The notes below the pieces were generated by a model, which was not told the DNA's origin, made no database searches, and saw only the letters and a list, made by a program, of their open reading frames with translations. A program made the position numbers and the translations under genes. A stretch of 64,000 bases of DNA from Flavobacteriales bacterium (GTDB taxonomy: Bacteria > Bacteroidota > Bacteroidia > NS11-12g > UBA955), in NCBI GenBank assembly GCA_947447955.1, contig CANFLS010000004.1, positions 1 through 64,000 of the forward strand, given 5' to 3'. This document shows, piece by piece, positions 25,031 through 34,705 of the stretch; position 1 is the stretch's first letter, and every line of letters starts with the position of its first letter.

Positions 25031-27973
25031 TTAATTTTTAGATTTCTTTTTAGCTGTTAAATCAATAACAATTGGAGTTGCAATACACAAAGAAGAATAT
25101 GTTCCGATTACAACACCAATAAGCATTGCAAACGAGAAGTTCTTCAAGGCGTCACCACCAAATAAGAATAGAATGATACAAACTACAAATACAGTAGACG
25201 ATGTAATGATTGTACGACTTAAAGTATCGTTCAATGCAGAGTTAATCATCAATGTATCGTCTTTGTCGGTACGGCGTGAAGTTAAGAACTCACGAATACG
25301 GTCAAATACAATAACTGTATCATTAATTGAGTAACCCAATATAGTTAATAACGCCGCAATCAAATGTTGGTCAAATTCAGTAGCAAATGGAACAAACCCG
25401 TCAACGATTGCATAAACAGACAATACCAATGCCAAGTCATGCACCAATGAAATAGCAGCACCAATACCATAAGCAATACTTCTGAATCGGAATACCAAGA
25501 ACAAGAAGATACCTACAACTGTAAGCATTACCAGGAATGCAGATTTGTTTCTAATTTCTGTTGCAATTGTTGGAGTTACGTTAGAAACTTGAATCACTGG
25601 GCCTTCACCATTTTTATCTTTTTTAAGTTCGAATGAAGACAACGCTTTTAACAAGTCTTCTTGAACTTTCATTTTGGTTTCTTTAGAAGAAGATTCTTTC
25701 AACAAATAAGTTGTAAGAATTTTATATTGTCCATCTGAACCAAATGTTTTCACCTCATTGCTAGAACCAGCAAGAGATTTGTCAAGTGTTTCTTTAATGT
25801 CTTCAGTTTTATAACTTTTAGACGCATCAAATTGAATGATGAAAGAGTTACCTCCTTTGAAATCGATACCAGTTGTGATACCACCTTTAGTGATAAAGGA
25901 AACAATACCCAATACAATAACTAAAGAAGAGAATAAATAGTATTTTTTACGGTTTTTAACCCAATCGATATTCTTATTTTTTAAGAAATTTTCGTTCCAA
26001 GTAAATCCAAATTTGGTATCCAAACCTTTATCCGCTCTTCTGTCTAATAACAAACGAGTGATGAATAAAGCAGTAAACAATGAACTGAAAATACCAATTA
26101 CCAAGATAATTGCGAAACCATAAACTGGACCAGCACCTGTAAATGTTAAAATGAAACCTGCCAATAAGTGGGTAATGTTTGAGTCAATAATTGCACTCAT
26201 TGCATGTTTGAAACCTTCATTGATTGCAGTTTTCATTCCTTTACCTAGAGCCAATTCATCTTTGATACGTTCGTAGATAAGTACGTTTGCATCAACCGCC
26301 ATACCAATGGTTAAGATGATACCTGCCATACCAGGAAGTGTTAATGCAGCACCTAAGCTTGACAATACACCCATAATCAAGAATACGTTTCCTAAAACAG
26401 CTACAATTGAAATCCAACCAGCGCGGTTATAGTAAACCACCATGAATAATACAACTGATATAAAGCCAAGAATCAAGGCCAAGAATCCTTTAGAAATTGC
26501 AGCGTCACCCAACGATGCACCCACAACTTCACTTGCTACAATTCTAGCAGGAGCAGGTAATTTACCCGCTTTCAATACGTTTGCCAAATCTTGTGCTTCA
26601 CGGATGTCGAAGTTTCCAGAAATCTGACTGCTTCCACCGCTAATTTTGCCATTTACACGTGGTGCAGAGTAAACCCTGTCATCAAGTACAATTGCGATAT
26701 ACTTACCAATGTTGGCACCAGTAACTTGAGCCCAACGAGAAGCAGCAGATGGAGTCATTTCCATTGAAACTTCTAATTGACCAGTTTGGTTGGTGTTTTC
26801 ACGGGCATCAGAAATAATATTTTCTTCTTCAGAAGATAAAGCAGCATTGCCATCTCTATCGCGTTTCAAGAAATAAACGAAATAATCTTCAGAATTTGTT
26901 AATTCTTTTCCGCTTTGGTCATAATCTTGAGGTTTTGCACTGAATGCAATTTTAACAGATGGTTCCAAAATTGCAGCATATTTCTCTTCAGAAAGAATTT
27001 TTAACAATTTTTCACGGTTGCTACCTTTAATGGTACAAACTGCAGATTCTTCGCCTTTACCAAATGGTTTCAAAATTGAAGACAAAATGCTTTTTTCAGA
27101 TTTACCGGCATCAGCAGTTTTAGCCACTGAGCTATCTTTAACCATTGAAGTATCATTAGCCGCAGTATCTTTAATTGGAGCAGAAGCCATAGACGCCGCT
27201 TTCATTAATTGACTGTAGATTTTAACACCGTCAATGCCACCGTTCACTTCATAGAATTCTAATTTTGCACTTTTTTCAACCAAATCTTCCATACGGCGGG
27301 GATTATCTACACCTGGCAATTCAACGCTAATTCTACCACCTTCAACAATTTGAACCACTGGTTGAGTAACATTGGCTTGGTTAATACGTTTTTCAACTAC
27401 CGATTTTACGTTAGCAACAGCTGTATTGATTGAAGAACGCAAGTAATTTACAACCTCAGTTTGAGAACTGTTTGGTTGAATCACAGAATTATTTCCTTTC
27501 ACAAACAACACTGCCATATTTCTTCCAGGAGCAACTTCATTGAATGCAGAAATAAATGCATCTACATAATCTGTTCCTTTATCTCTTACAGCAACATCAG
27601 CCATTTTCACTGCTTTTAACAAATCAGCATCTTTGGGATCATTTGCCAATACTTTTACAATCGCATCTTTTTCAACTTCTAAGGTAACATTCATACCACC
27701 TCTTAAGTCAAGACCTAAGTTGATTTCTTTCTGTTTACACTCAAAATAAGTGTAATCAGCAATACCTAATAAATTGTAACACGGCTTGTTTCCAAGACTG
27801 TCAATGTATCTTAAATACACATCTTTTTCTCTCTCTCCCGATTTTGCTTTTTTAGCAGCAAATGCATGGGCATCGTTTTCAAAACTTCTCGCTTTAATTG
27901 TAAAAGACAATTGGTATAAACACGCTATTGCCAATACAATTGAAAAAACGACTACTGATCTATTACTTTTCAT
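25031..27973 (-). CDS. secDF: Protein translocase subunit SecDF (fusion)
   Basis: 980 aa single-chain SecD+SecF that uses the proton gradient to pull proteins out of SecYEG. SecD part (about 1-640): TM1 at the N-terminus and the conserved LGLDLRGGMNVTLEV. Periplasmic P1 contains a low-complexity insert (DTAANDTSMVKDSSVAKTAD). Then come VLDDRVYSAPRVNGKISGG and the TM block with GMAVDANVLIYERIKDEL. SecF part (about 650-980): TTGIDFKGGNSFIIQF and a TM block with GYSINDTVIVFDRIREFL. The fusion is the usual Bacteroidota arrangement. It has its own terminator. SecYEG genes are elsewhere. The fusion has no frameshift or gap. Confidence 0.97.
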   Translation of the reverse strand: MKSNRSVVVFSIVLAIACLYQLSFTIKARSFENDAHAFAAKKAKSGEREKDVYLRYIDSLGNKPCYNLLGIADYTYFECKQKEINLGLDLRGGMNVTLEVEKDAIVKVLANDPKDADLLKAVKMADVAVRDKGTDYVDAFISAFNEVAPGRNMAVLFVKGNNSVIQPNSSQTEVVNYLRSSINTAVANVKSVVEKRINQANVTQPVVQIVEGGRISVELPGVDNPRRMEDLVEKSAKLEFYEVNGGIDGVKIYSQLMKAASMASAPIKDTAANDTSMVKDSSVAKTADAGKSEKSILSSILKPFGKGEESAVCTIKGSNREKLLKILSEEKYAAILEPSVKIAFSAKPQDYDQSGKELTNSEDYFVYFLKRDRDGNAALSSEEENIISDARENTNQTGQLEVSMEMTPSAASRWAQVTGANIGKYIAIVLDDRVYSAPRVNGKISGGSSQISGNFDIREAQDLANVLKAGKLPAPARIVASEVVGASLGDAAISKGFLALILGFISVVLFMVVYYNRAGWISIVAVLGNVFLIMGVLSSLGAALTLPGMAGIILTIGMAVDANVLIYERIKDELALGKGMKTAINEGFKHAMSAIIDSNITHLLAGFILTFTGAGPVYGFAIILVIGIFSSLFTALFITRLLLDRRADKGLDTKFGFTWNENFLKNKNIDWVKNRKKYYLFSSLVIVLGIVSFITKGGITTGIDFKGGNSFIIQFDASKSYKTEDIKETLDKSLAGSSNEVKTFGSDGQYKILTTYLLKESSSKETKMKVQEDLLKALSSFELKKDKNGEGPVIQVSNVTPTIATEIRNKSAFLVMLTVVGIFLFLVFRFRSIAYGIGAAISLVHDLALVLSVYAIVDGFVPFATEFDQHLIAALLTILGYSINDTVIVFDRIREFLTSRRTDKDDTLMINSALNDTLSRTIITSSTVFVVCIILFLFGGDALKNFSFAMLIGVVIGTYSSLCIATPIVIDLTAKKKSKN

Positions 27974-28054
27974 TGTGAAATTATTCTAATTATAAAATGA
28001 TTTAGGTCGCGAAAATAAGCAAAAAAAGTATGTTTCACGCTATTTGTGAAGTGA

Positions 28055-29020
28055 TTACAAATATTTTTCAGTGAAGTTACTAACATCAACCATATTTTGA
28101 TGTAACATACATTTAAAATGGCCTTTCGGACAAGCATCAAATCCTAATTTTGAGCAAGGATGGCACGACAAATTATCAACCACAAAATTTTGTATTTCAA
28201 CATTTTGCCTATTCACAGGACCCATACCATAGCCCCAATCTGTATTGCCCCATACCATGGCAATTGGTTTTCCTAGGGCTGATGCCAAATGTGCCATTCC
28301 CGTGTCGCCAGAAACCACAACTTTTGAATTTTTGAGTACAATTGCCGATTCTTGGATGCTAATTTTACCTGAAAAATTCAAAATTCGTTCTGGAAAATGA
28401 TTGAAAATTTGTTCTCCCAATTCAAATTCGCCTTTTCCACCTATCAAAACAAAGTGATGATTTGTTGATTTGCTTATTAATTCAATTGTTTTTTCTTGAG
28501 GGATTCGCTTCGTCAAATATGTCCCACCCAAAACCAAACAAATATAGTTTTCTGGCAAATTTTGAATGTTATTACTTTCGCTTTCGCAAACAAAATCTAG
28601 TCCCTCGAAATCATTTTTAATTTCGTAATATTTTAATGTATCAATATATCGATCAACAATATGCGAAACTTTGAAAACATTGCTTTTGGTCAATGTAAAT
28701 AACCACTTAGAAACATTCTTCTTTTTTAATGTCAAATGAGGCACATTCCAAAAGCGCAATTTTAATTGCAAACTGCGTAAATTAGCATGCAAATCTATGA
28801 TAGCATCATATTGATTGATATGTAATTCTGCTCGGTCAGAATCATTTTCCCAAGAAAAAATTCGATCAATATTTTTATTTCCATTAAGCAAATTTGCAAA
28901 TGCAGATTTGGTAACAAAATGAATTTCAGCTTTAGGGAATTTTTGCTTTAACAACCTAAAAACAGGAGTACAAAGCAAAATATCGCCAATAGAACTAAAC
29001 CGAATTACCAAAAACTTCAT
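28055..29020 (-). CDS. Glycosyltransferase family 9 (heptosyltransferase-like)
   Basis: 321 aa GT-B fold enzyme of the ADP-heptose:LPS heptosyltransferase family, acting at the cytoplasmic face during LPS core or glycan synthesis. N-terminal: MKFLVIRFSSIGDILLCTPVFRLLKQKFP (opening G-D motif, about 11-13). C-terminal: VVSGDTGMAHLASALGKPIAMVWGNTDWGYGMGP, the canonical nucleotide-sugar-binding region. An unusual Cys-rich tail (CHPCSKLGFDACPKGHFKC) follows; a similar CXXC..C tail is common in GT9 members. The start overlaps the stop of the PolX-like gene by 4 bp, so the two are translationally coupled despite unrelated functions. Acceptor and donor cannot be read from sequence. Confidence 0.92.
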   Translation of the reverse strand: MKFLVIRFSSIGDILLCTPVFRLLKQKFPKAEIHFVTKSAFANLLNGNKNIDRIFSWENDSDRAELHINQYDAIIDLHANLRSLQLKLRFWNVPHLTLKKKNVSKWLFTLTKSNVFKVSHIVDRYIDTLKYYEIKNDFEGLDFVCESESNNIQNLPENYICLVLGGTYLTKRIPQEKTIELISKSTNHHFVLIGGKGEFELGEQIFNHFPERILNFSGKISIQESAIVLKNSKVVVSGDTGMAHLASALGKPIAMVWGNTDWGYGMGPVNRQNVEIQNFVVDNLSCHPCSKLGFDACPKGHFKCMLHQNMVDVSNFTEKYL

Positions 29021-30687
29021 AAAAGATTACGCACCTTTCTTCTGTTTAATAAAAATGCTTCAAACTCTTTCAAATTCATTGCATTTAAGGTATTCTTTGT
29101 CAATAAACCACCTTTCCTCGCCGCCAATGTGCCAAAATACATGTCGTGGTAACCCATTTTTTCGTGGGCATCGGGATTGATACTTATCAATACTCCTTTA
29201 TTTTGTGCATAATGAATCCAACGCCAATCAATATCCAAACGATATGGGTGGGCATTTAATTCAATCACAACCTTGTTTGCAGCACATGCATCTATGATTA
29301 GTTCGTGATTGATTTGATAGCCCGAACGCATCAACAACAATCTGCCAGTTGGGTGACCCAAAATGGTGGTGTAAGGATTTTCAATTGCCTTTAATAACCT
29401 CGCATTTGCTTTCTCCTCATTCATGGTTAAATTAGAATGCACGGAGGCTACCACGAAATCAAACAATTTTAATATATCTTCAGAGTAATCTAATGAACCA
29501 TCACTTAAAATATCGCTTTCTATTCCTTTAAAGATTTTAAAGGGGGACATTTTTATGTTCAAACTGTCTATTTCCGTCATTTGCGCCACCACCCTTTCAT
29601 CACTTAATCCTCCAGCATAACCGGCAGATTTGGAATGATCGCAAATACCCAAATATTGAAACTTTTGAGAATAGGCATATTCTGCCATTTCGGCCAAGGT
29701 ATTTAACCCATCACTATACGTTGAGTGATTATGCAATACGCCTTTTAATTGACCGTATTCTATAAAATGTTGATCCTTTTCATTGAAATCCAATTCATTT
29801 AACCCTTCACGCTGTTCGGGAACGATAAATGGAAGTCCTTTAGATTCATAAAGTTCTTCTTCTGATGTAAAATTCAATGCGTCGGTTTGAGTATACTCAA
29901 TTTGATTCAGATGCTCAGATGAACCGGTTGTTTCAAATAACAAACGTTCAAAACTTAAGTAATCTGTACAAATAATTTCGAGGGGTATTTGTCCCTCAAT
30001 AAACGAATGAATTTCGTCATCATTTACATTGATTAGATAATCTTGTTCTGATAAAAAATTGATAAATTCAACTTGATCAATGGTAGTAACAACCACCAAT
30101 TTCTCAATAATCTCGTTACATCTCCTAAAGTCGCCCGAATATTCAAATTGAAAACCAGGAAACTGCTTTTTTACGTAATCTTTAAAGTCGTTGGCAATGG
30201 TCATTAATCGTGCGTAATGCCATTTCCCCGATGCCGAAATTGAAAATTCAATTCCTTTGATAATTTCCGCTTGGGTTTTTAGTCCAAATCCTTTGATTTC
30301 TATCAATCGGTTTTGCCTACATGCATCTAACAAATCGCTCACCGATTCAATGTGCATTTCTTCCCAAATTACTTTCACTTTTTTAGGTCCCAGTCCTTTG
30401 ACTTTCAGCATATCAACTATCCCATCCGGAGTTTTGGAAACGCATTCATCTAAGGCTGGAAAGCTTTCAGTTTCATATATCTGTTTGATTGCAGAAAGAA
30501 CTGATTTTCCAACTCCTGGAACTGCAATTAAATCATTATCAGACAATGAATCAAAAGATTCTTTTATTTTCTTTAAATTAAAGGCAGCAGTTGTAAAAGT
30601 TCTATATTTAAACGGATTTTCATCGTGAAGCTCAGCAAGTTTTGCATACAAATTGAGCTTTGACAATATGGATGAATTATCGGTCAT
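29017..30687 (-). CDS. PolX-like protein: HhH, degenerate polymerase X and PHP domains
   Basis: 556 aa with the three-part layout of bacterial DNA polymerase X. N-terminal helix-hairpin-helix 8-kDa-type region (about 1-150: LIAVPGVGKSVLSAIKQIYE, LKVKGLGPKKVKVIWEEM, EIKGFGLKTQAEIIKGIEF). Polymerase palm/fingers follow (about 150-290), then the C-terminal PHP phosphoesterase (about 315-550). The PHP metal ligands are intact (HNHSTYSDG, CDHSKSAG, VASVHSN, GHPTGRLL, NPDAHE). The polymerase active site looks lost. After SGDFRR, where family members have G-D-I-D, there is IIEKLVVV. The third Asp region reads IPLEIICT instead of V-D-L-R. So it is probably a PHP 3'-5' exonuclease or phosphatase in base excision repair, not a polymerase. 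Confidence 0.88.
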   Translation of the reverse strand: MTDNSSILSKLNLYAKLAELHDENPFKYRTFTTAAFNLKKIKESFDSLSDNDLIAVPGVGKSVLSAIKQIYETESFPALDECVSKTPDGIVDMLKVKGLGPKKVKVIWEEMHIESVSDLLDACRQNRLIEIKGFGLKTQAEIIKGIEFSISASGKWHYARLMTIANDFKDYVKKQFPGFQFEYSGDFRRCNEIIEKLVVVTTIDQVEFINFLSEQDYLINVNDDEIHSFIEGQIPLEIICTDYLSFERLLFETTGSSEHLNQIEYTQTDALNFTSEEELYESKGLPFIVPEQREGLNELDFNEKDQHFIEYGQLKGVLHNHSTYSDGLNTLAEMAEYAYSQKFQYLGICDHSKSAGYAGGLSDERVVAQMTEIDSLNIKMSPFKIFKGIESDILSDGSLDYSEDILKLFDFVVASVHSNLTMNEEKANARLLKAIENPYTTILGHPTGRLLLMRSGYQINHELIIDACAANKVVIELNAHPYRLDIDWRWIHYAQNKGVLISINPDAHEKMGYHDMYFGTLAARKGGLLTKNTLNAMNLKEFEAFLLNRRKVRNLL

Positions 30688-30692
30688 GGATT

Positions 30693-31253
30693 TTAATTTG
30701 AACTCATTCTGGATTTGGCTGGAATAAATGAAATTTCTCCAGTTGCCATAGCTTCATCAAAATCAACCCAAACAATTGAATTGGGAATATCACCATACAA
30801 GTACATAATATTCATGTCTTTGCCTGTATTTTTATTTTTTAAAACTTCAACTCCTAAAATGACCATTTTTTGGCCACTGTAGCTTGAAGGAAGTTCAGCT
30901 GCATCATAATCGCCTTTAAAGAAAGATTGATAAAACCCATTTCCTGTAGCGGTATCATAGGCTGGAGCACCTGGTTCCCAGCGTGTTCTGCGGTACATAT
31001 CCAAATGATAAAATACAGATGCGCTGGTTTTACCAATGAGCGCCGTATCGCCTTTTCCGATATCCACCTCAATAGGGGGTAATAAATTTATAGATTTTTG
31101 TTTAGACTTCTTTCTAGTAGAAAGCACTTTGCCATTCGTTTTAGAAACGGTTGGTGATTTTTGTTTTTTTGAGGGATTTGGTTTTTGTTGGGCAATTCCA
31201 ATATTTGCTGTTAATGCAAATAAAAACACCATCAATGTTCTAAATACGTTCAT
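30693..31253 (-). CDS. Secreted protein of unknown function
   Basis: 186 aa from the ATG at 31253 (MNVFRTLMVFLFALTANIGIA, cut before QQKP). A TTG 12 nt upstream is in frame but less likely, and AAAAGGT before the ATG fits a ribosome site. After the signal comes a lysine-rich, disordered stretch (about 22-60). A compact domain follows with IEVDIGKGDTALIGKTSASVFYH, YRRTRWEPGAPAYDTATGNGFYQSFF and VWVDFDEAMATGEISFIP. I do not recognise the family. The basic linker suggests contact with peptidoglycan or nucleic acid, but that is a guess. It is followed by the PolX-like gene 5 nt downstream, probably one transcript. A TCCCTCAA motif lies in the linker. Confidence 0.6.
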   Translation of the reverse strand: MNVFRTLMVFLFALTANIGIAQQKPNPSKKQKSPTVSKTNGKVLSTRKKSKQKSINLLPPIEVDIGKGDTALIGKTSASVFYHLDMYRRTRWEPGAPAYDTATGNGFYQSFFKGDYDAAELPSSYSGQKMVILGVEVLKNKNTGKDMNIMYLYGDIPNSIVWVDFDEAMATGEISFIPAKSRMSSN

Positions 31254-31283
31254 ACCTTTTAACAATTAAAAGTAAAAGTACAA

Positions 31284-32414
31284 TTAATCTATCAAATTTA
31301 CCAATTTTTCTGAGGCCCAAGCACTCAAAGCCACACCCATTCCACCCATTCTTACACAGCAATGTAAATGTTCATCTACTTTTTTGATAATTGGTTGACG
31401 GTCACTTGACATGCCCATGGTTCCGGCCCATTGATAATCGATTTTGGGATTCATTCCAGGCACAATAACTTCATTCAAGATGTTTTTCAAGTGGGAAACT
31501 AATTGCTCAGTTGTTTCTTGACTCATGGTTTCTTCTCCTTTGAAATCAATATTTCGGGCTCCGCCAATTAAAATTCTGGCACCCAAACTTCTAAAGTAAA
31601 CATATCCTTTGTCGTAATGGAATATCCCTCTAAAAGGCAATGTAGGAATTGCCTCGGTAACCAAAACTTGGCCTCTTGCAGGTGCAACATCTAACTCCGG
31701 CAAAATTTGACGGGTGAAACCATTTGTACAAATGATCAACTCTTTGGCAACAATGGATATGTCTGAATTCGCAAATTTTAAATTCCATTTGAGGGAATCT
31801 AATTGGTGAAATGTTTCAACTTGTAATCCCGAAAAAATCTCAATTCCCAAAGAAACAGCATGTTTGCGAATGGTTTCGTATAACAAATGTGTTTGAATTG
31901 CACCTTCCCCGGGAGAAAAAATTGCACTAGGGTGAATATCCATTCCAAACGATGAAGATTTCTTTATTTGGAAGGACATTTGACCTTGGACTTCGAATAA
32001 TTTCTCGTTAATAGAATCTACATTATCAGCAATGCGATCAAACTCTTGAGATTCTGAGTTTTTAAATATTTCATATCCCCCAGAATTCTCATACCCAATT
32101 GAAGGTTCACCGTATGTATCAATCAGTTTACGTAGTCCTTGATAGCGCAAAGCGTATAATCCCAACGCATCGTCAAGACCAATGTTTTTGGCATCATCTA
32201 AAATTTCTCCAAGACTACCAAAACAGGCAAACCCTGCATTCCTAAGGCTTGCAGGGCTTCCAAATGTTGAAGATTCAATAATCCAAACCTTCCTATGTGA
32301 AAATTTTTGTTTTAGTTTAATGGCAGATTGCAACCCAACGAGTCCGGCTCCAATTACAACGATGTCTGCTTTGTCGGCCCATCGTTGTTCCCAAAAACTA
32401 ACAGGGGCGTTCAT
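31284..32414 (-). CDS. FAD-dependent oxidoreductase (DAO family)
   Basis: 376 aa, D-amino-acid oxidase/glycine oxidase type. The FAD-binding Rossmann motif is IVVIGAGLVGLQSAIKLKQ (about 18-36). It is followed by VWIIESSTFGSPASLRNAGFACFG, the substrate region of this family. Further on are SPGEGAIQTHLLYETIRKHA, ELIICTNGFTRQILPEL and the C-terminal WAGTMGMSSDRQPIIKKVDEHLHCC. The GAGL..SA and N-A-G-F-A motifs resemble enzymes that oxidise small amines or amino acids. The exact substrate cannot be told. Its ATG overlaps the purL stop by 1 bp, so it is translated from the purL message. Confidence 0.88.
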   Translation of the reverse strand: MNAPVSFWEQRWADKADIVVIGAGLVGLQSAIKLKQKFSHRKVWIIESSTFGSPASLRNAGFACFGSLGEILDDAKNIGLDDALGLYALRYQGLRKLIDTYGEPSIGYENSGGYEIFKNSESQEFDRIADNVDSINEKLFEVQGQMSFQIKKSSSFGMDIHPSAIFSPGEGAIQTHLLYETIRKHAVSLGIEIFSGLQVETFHQLDSLKWNLKFANSDISIVAKELIICTNGFTRQILPELDVAPARGQVLVTEAIPTLPFRGIFHYDKGYVYFRSLGARILIGGARNIDFKGEETMSQETTEQLVSHLKNILNEVIVPGMNPKIDYQWAGTMGMSSDRQPIIKKVDEHLHCCVRMGGMGVALSAWASEKLVNLID

Positions 32415-34642
32415 TATGCATTCAATTTGTTTGCAATAGCGTTGTTATAAATATCGGTAATTTCGCCATAATTTGCAAATTGTTCGCCGTTTACAACAAT
32501 GTTCTTGTCGGTTACAGTTCCTATATGCGTAGCTGGTAATCCAAATTCTGAAGCCATTTTTTGAACTTCAGCTATTTTTGAAGGATCAACTGAAACCACA
32601 ACCCTAGATTGAGATTCACCGAACAAGTATGCATCCAATCTGAAATTTTGCTCTGAGCAAATATCGAAACCAAGTCCACCTTGCATTGCACTTTCCAAAC
32701 AAGTGATGAATAAACCTCCCTCGCTGATATCATGAACAGAATTCAAGATTTGGTTATGAGAAAATTTCTCTAATAACAAATGCAATTGAAATTCGGTTTC
32801 TAGATTAAAATCAGGACAACTAGACAAAGCTATATTTTTCAATTTTGCCAAATACTGAGAAGAGCCCAAATCATTTTTAGGATTTCCAATTAAGATTATG
32901 GCATCACCTTCATTTTTGAAATTCAAGCTCATTCTGTGTTCCGGTGCTTCAATAATCCCCACCATACCAATGGTTGGCGTTGGATATACCGCTTGTCCAG
33001 AAGTACTTTGGTTATAAAAACTTACGTTTCCACCTGTAACTGGCGTATCGAACTTGATACAAGCTTCGCCCATTCCCTCAATGGCAGATTTAAATTGAAA
33101 ATATACTTCTTCGTTGTATGGATTTCCAAAATTCAAACAGTTTGTAATGGCAGTTGGCACAGCACCTGTACATCTGATATTTCGAGCAGCTTCAGAAACA
33201 GCAATTTGAGTTCCAATATTTGGATTGGCATGCACATAACGGCTGTTACAATCAACAGTCAATGCCAAACTCTTGTTCGTGCCTTTTACTTTAACCACTG
33301 ACGCATCTGATGGCAAATTTGTAGACTGATTTACAGTACCCACCATGCTATCGTATTGCTCATACACCCAACGTTTGCTCGCAATGTTTGGTTCAGCAGC
33401 AAGTTTTAAAGCAGCTTCTTTTGCTTCTGCTAGCGTAATATCGGCAATTTGATCAATTGAGTATTTTTCAATTTCAGCAAAGTATGAAGGGGTTGTCCAA
33501 GTTCTTTTATAAACTGGAGCACCACCACCAAGTACGAGTGATTCTGCTGGAATATCAGCTTCAAGAACGCCATTCATGAAATAACGCACATGTTTGGTAT
33601 CGGTAACTTCACCAATTTGGGCATAGATTAGATCCCACTTATCGAAAATTACTTCAAATTCTTTTTCTCTTCCTTTTTCAACAATAACGAGCATGCGTTC
33701 TTGGCTTTCGCTCAAGAGCAATTCCCAACCTTTCATACCCGCTTGGCGCATAGGCACGCGATCAAGGTGAATGTCCATACCCACATCGGTTTTGGCACTC
33801 ATTTCACTTGTACTACAAGTAATACCCGCAGCACCCATATCTTGCATACCTACAACAGCACCTGTTTCGATGATTTCCATTGAAGCTTCAAGAATTAGTT
33901 TTTCCCAGAAAGGATCACCTACTTGCACAGATGGCAAATCGTTGATACTGTCTTCACTCATATCTTTACTTGCAAAAGCAGCACCATGTATACCATCTTT
34001 ACCCGTAGCAGAACCAAATATATAGACTGGATTTCCTGCAGGACCGGCACCAGCTGAAATACTTTTACCCACTTCAACGATACCCACCGACATGGCGTTT
34101 ACAAGATTATTTTGTTCGTAACAATCGTCGAAATAAACTTCACCACCTACGGTAGGAATACCGAATGCATTTCCATAATCGCCAATGCCTTTCACAACAC
34201 CTTTCATTAACCATTTTGTACGATCTGTATCGATGTTACCAAAACGCAAAGAATTTAATTGTGCAATTGGGCGAGCACCCATTGAAAAAATATCGCGATT
34301 AATACCACCCACACCAGTTGCAGCACCTTGATAAGGTTCAATTGCACTTGGATGGTTATGACTTTCAATTTTAAAACAACATGCTAATCCGTCGCCAATA
34401 TCAACCAATCCGGCATTTTCTTCACCGGCTTCAGCCAACATTTTTGTTCCACTTTTTGGCAAAGTTTTTAACCAAGTGATTGAGTTTTTATAACTACAAT
34501 GTTCACTCCACATTACTGAATAGATTGACAATTCAGTAAAATTTGGTTCTCTACCAAGGATTTCGCAGATTTTATGAAATTCTTCTTCTAACAAGCCCAA
34601 TTGTTTGGCTTGATCAATGAGCGATACACTATTCTGTTGCAT
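32414..34642 (-). CDS. purL: Phosphoribosylformylglycinamidine synthase subunit PurL
   Basis: 742 aa small-type PurL, which makes FGAM from FGAR and ATP in purine synthesis. Motifs: [11 protein letters not shown] at the start (active-site His region), [42 protein letters not shown], and the second half [20 protein letters not shown] and [12 protein letters not shown]. This short form depends on separate PurS and PurQ (glutaminase) subunits, which are not nearby. A TATTTTTG box (34648-34655, minus strand) sits 5 nt before the ATG. Downstream, the oxidoreductase ATG overlaps the purL stop. Confidence 0.97.
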   Translation of the reverse strand: MQQNSVSLIDQAKQLGLLEEEFHKICEILGREPNFTELSIYSVMWSEHCSYKNSITWLKTLPKSGTKMLAEAGEENAGLVDIGDGLACCFKIESHNHPSAIEPYQGAATGVGGINRDIFSMGARPIAQLNSLRFGNIDTDRTKWLMKGVVKGIGDYGNAFGIPTVGGEVYFDDCYEQNNLVNAMSVGIVEVGKSISAGAGPAGNPVYIFGSATGKDGIHGAAFASKDMSEDSINDLPSVQVGDPFWEKLILEASMEIIETGAVVGMQDMGAAGITCSTSEMSAKTDVGMDIHLDRVPMRQAGMKGWELLLSESQERMLVIVEKGREKEFEVIFDKWDLIYAQIGEVTDTKHVRYFMNGVLEADIPAESLVLGGGAPVYKRTWTTPSYFAEIEKYSIDQIADITLAEAKEAALKLAAEPNIASKRWVYEQYDSMVGTVNQSTNLPSDASVVKVKGTNKSLALTVDCNSRYVHANPNIGTQIAVSEAARNIRCTGAVPTAITNCLNFGNPYNEEVYFQFKSAIEGMGEACIKFDTPVTGGNVSFYNQSTSGQAVYPTPTIGMVGIIEAPEHRMSLNFKNEGDAIILIGNPKNDLGSSQYLAKLKNIALSSCPDFNLETEFQLHLLLEKFSHNQILNSVHDISEGGLFITCLESAMQGGLGFDICSEQNFRLDAYLFGESQSRVVVSVDPSKIAEVQKMASEFGLPATHIGTVTDKNIVVNGEQFANYGEITDIYNNAIANKLNA

Positions 34643-34647
34643 TGCTG

Positions 34648-34655
34648 CAAAAATA
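34648..34655 (-). promoter_or_regulatory. Candidate -7 element of purL (TATTTTTG)
   Basis: Perfect TAnnTTTG on the minus strand, only 5 nt before the purL ATG (TATTTTTG-cagca-ATG). No TTG is seen at -33. A leaderless or near-leaderless purL mRNA is predicted. Confidence 0.45.
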
Positions 34656-34705
34656 GTAAGTATTTAGAGGAAAATAGGAAAAATTTACTGACAGTTTATG
34701 CCCAA

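Noticed and set aside
29017..30687. Annotating an active DNA polymerase X
   Set aside because: The catalytic aspartates are not in their usual motif positions, so polymerase activity cannot be claimed.
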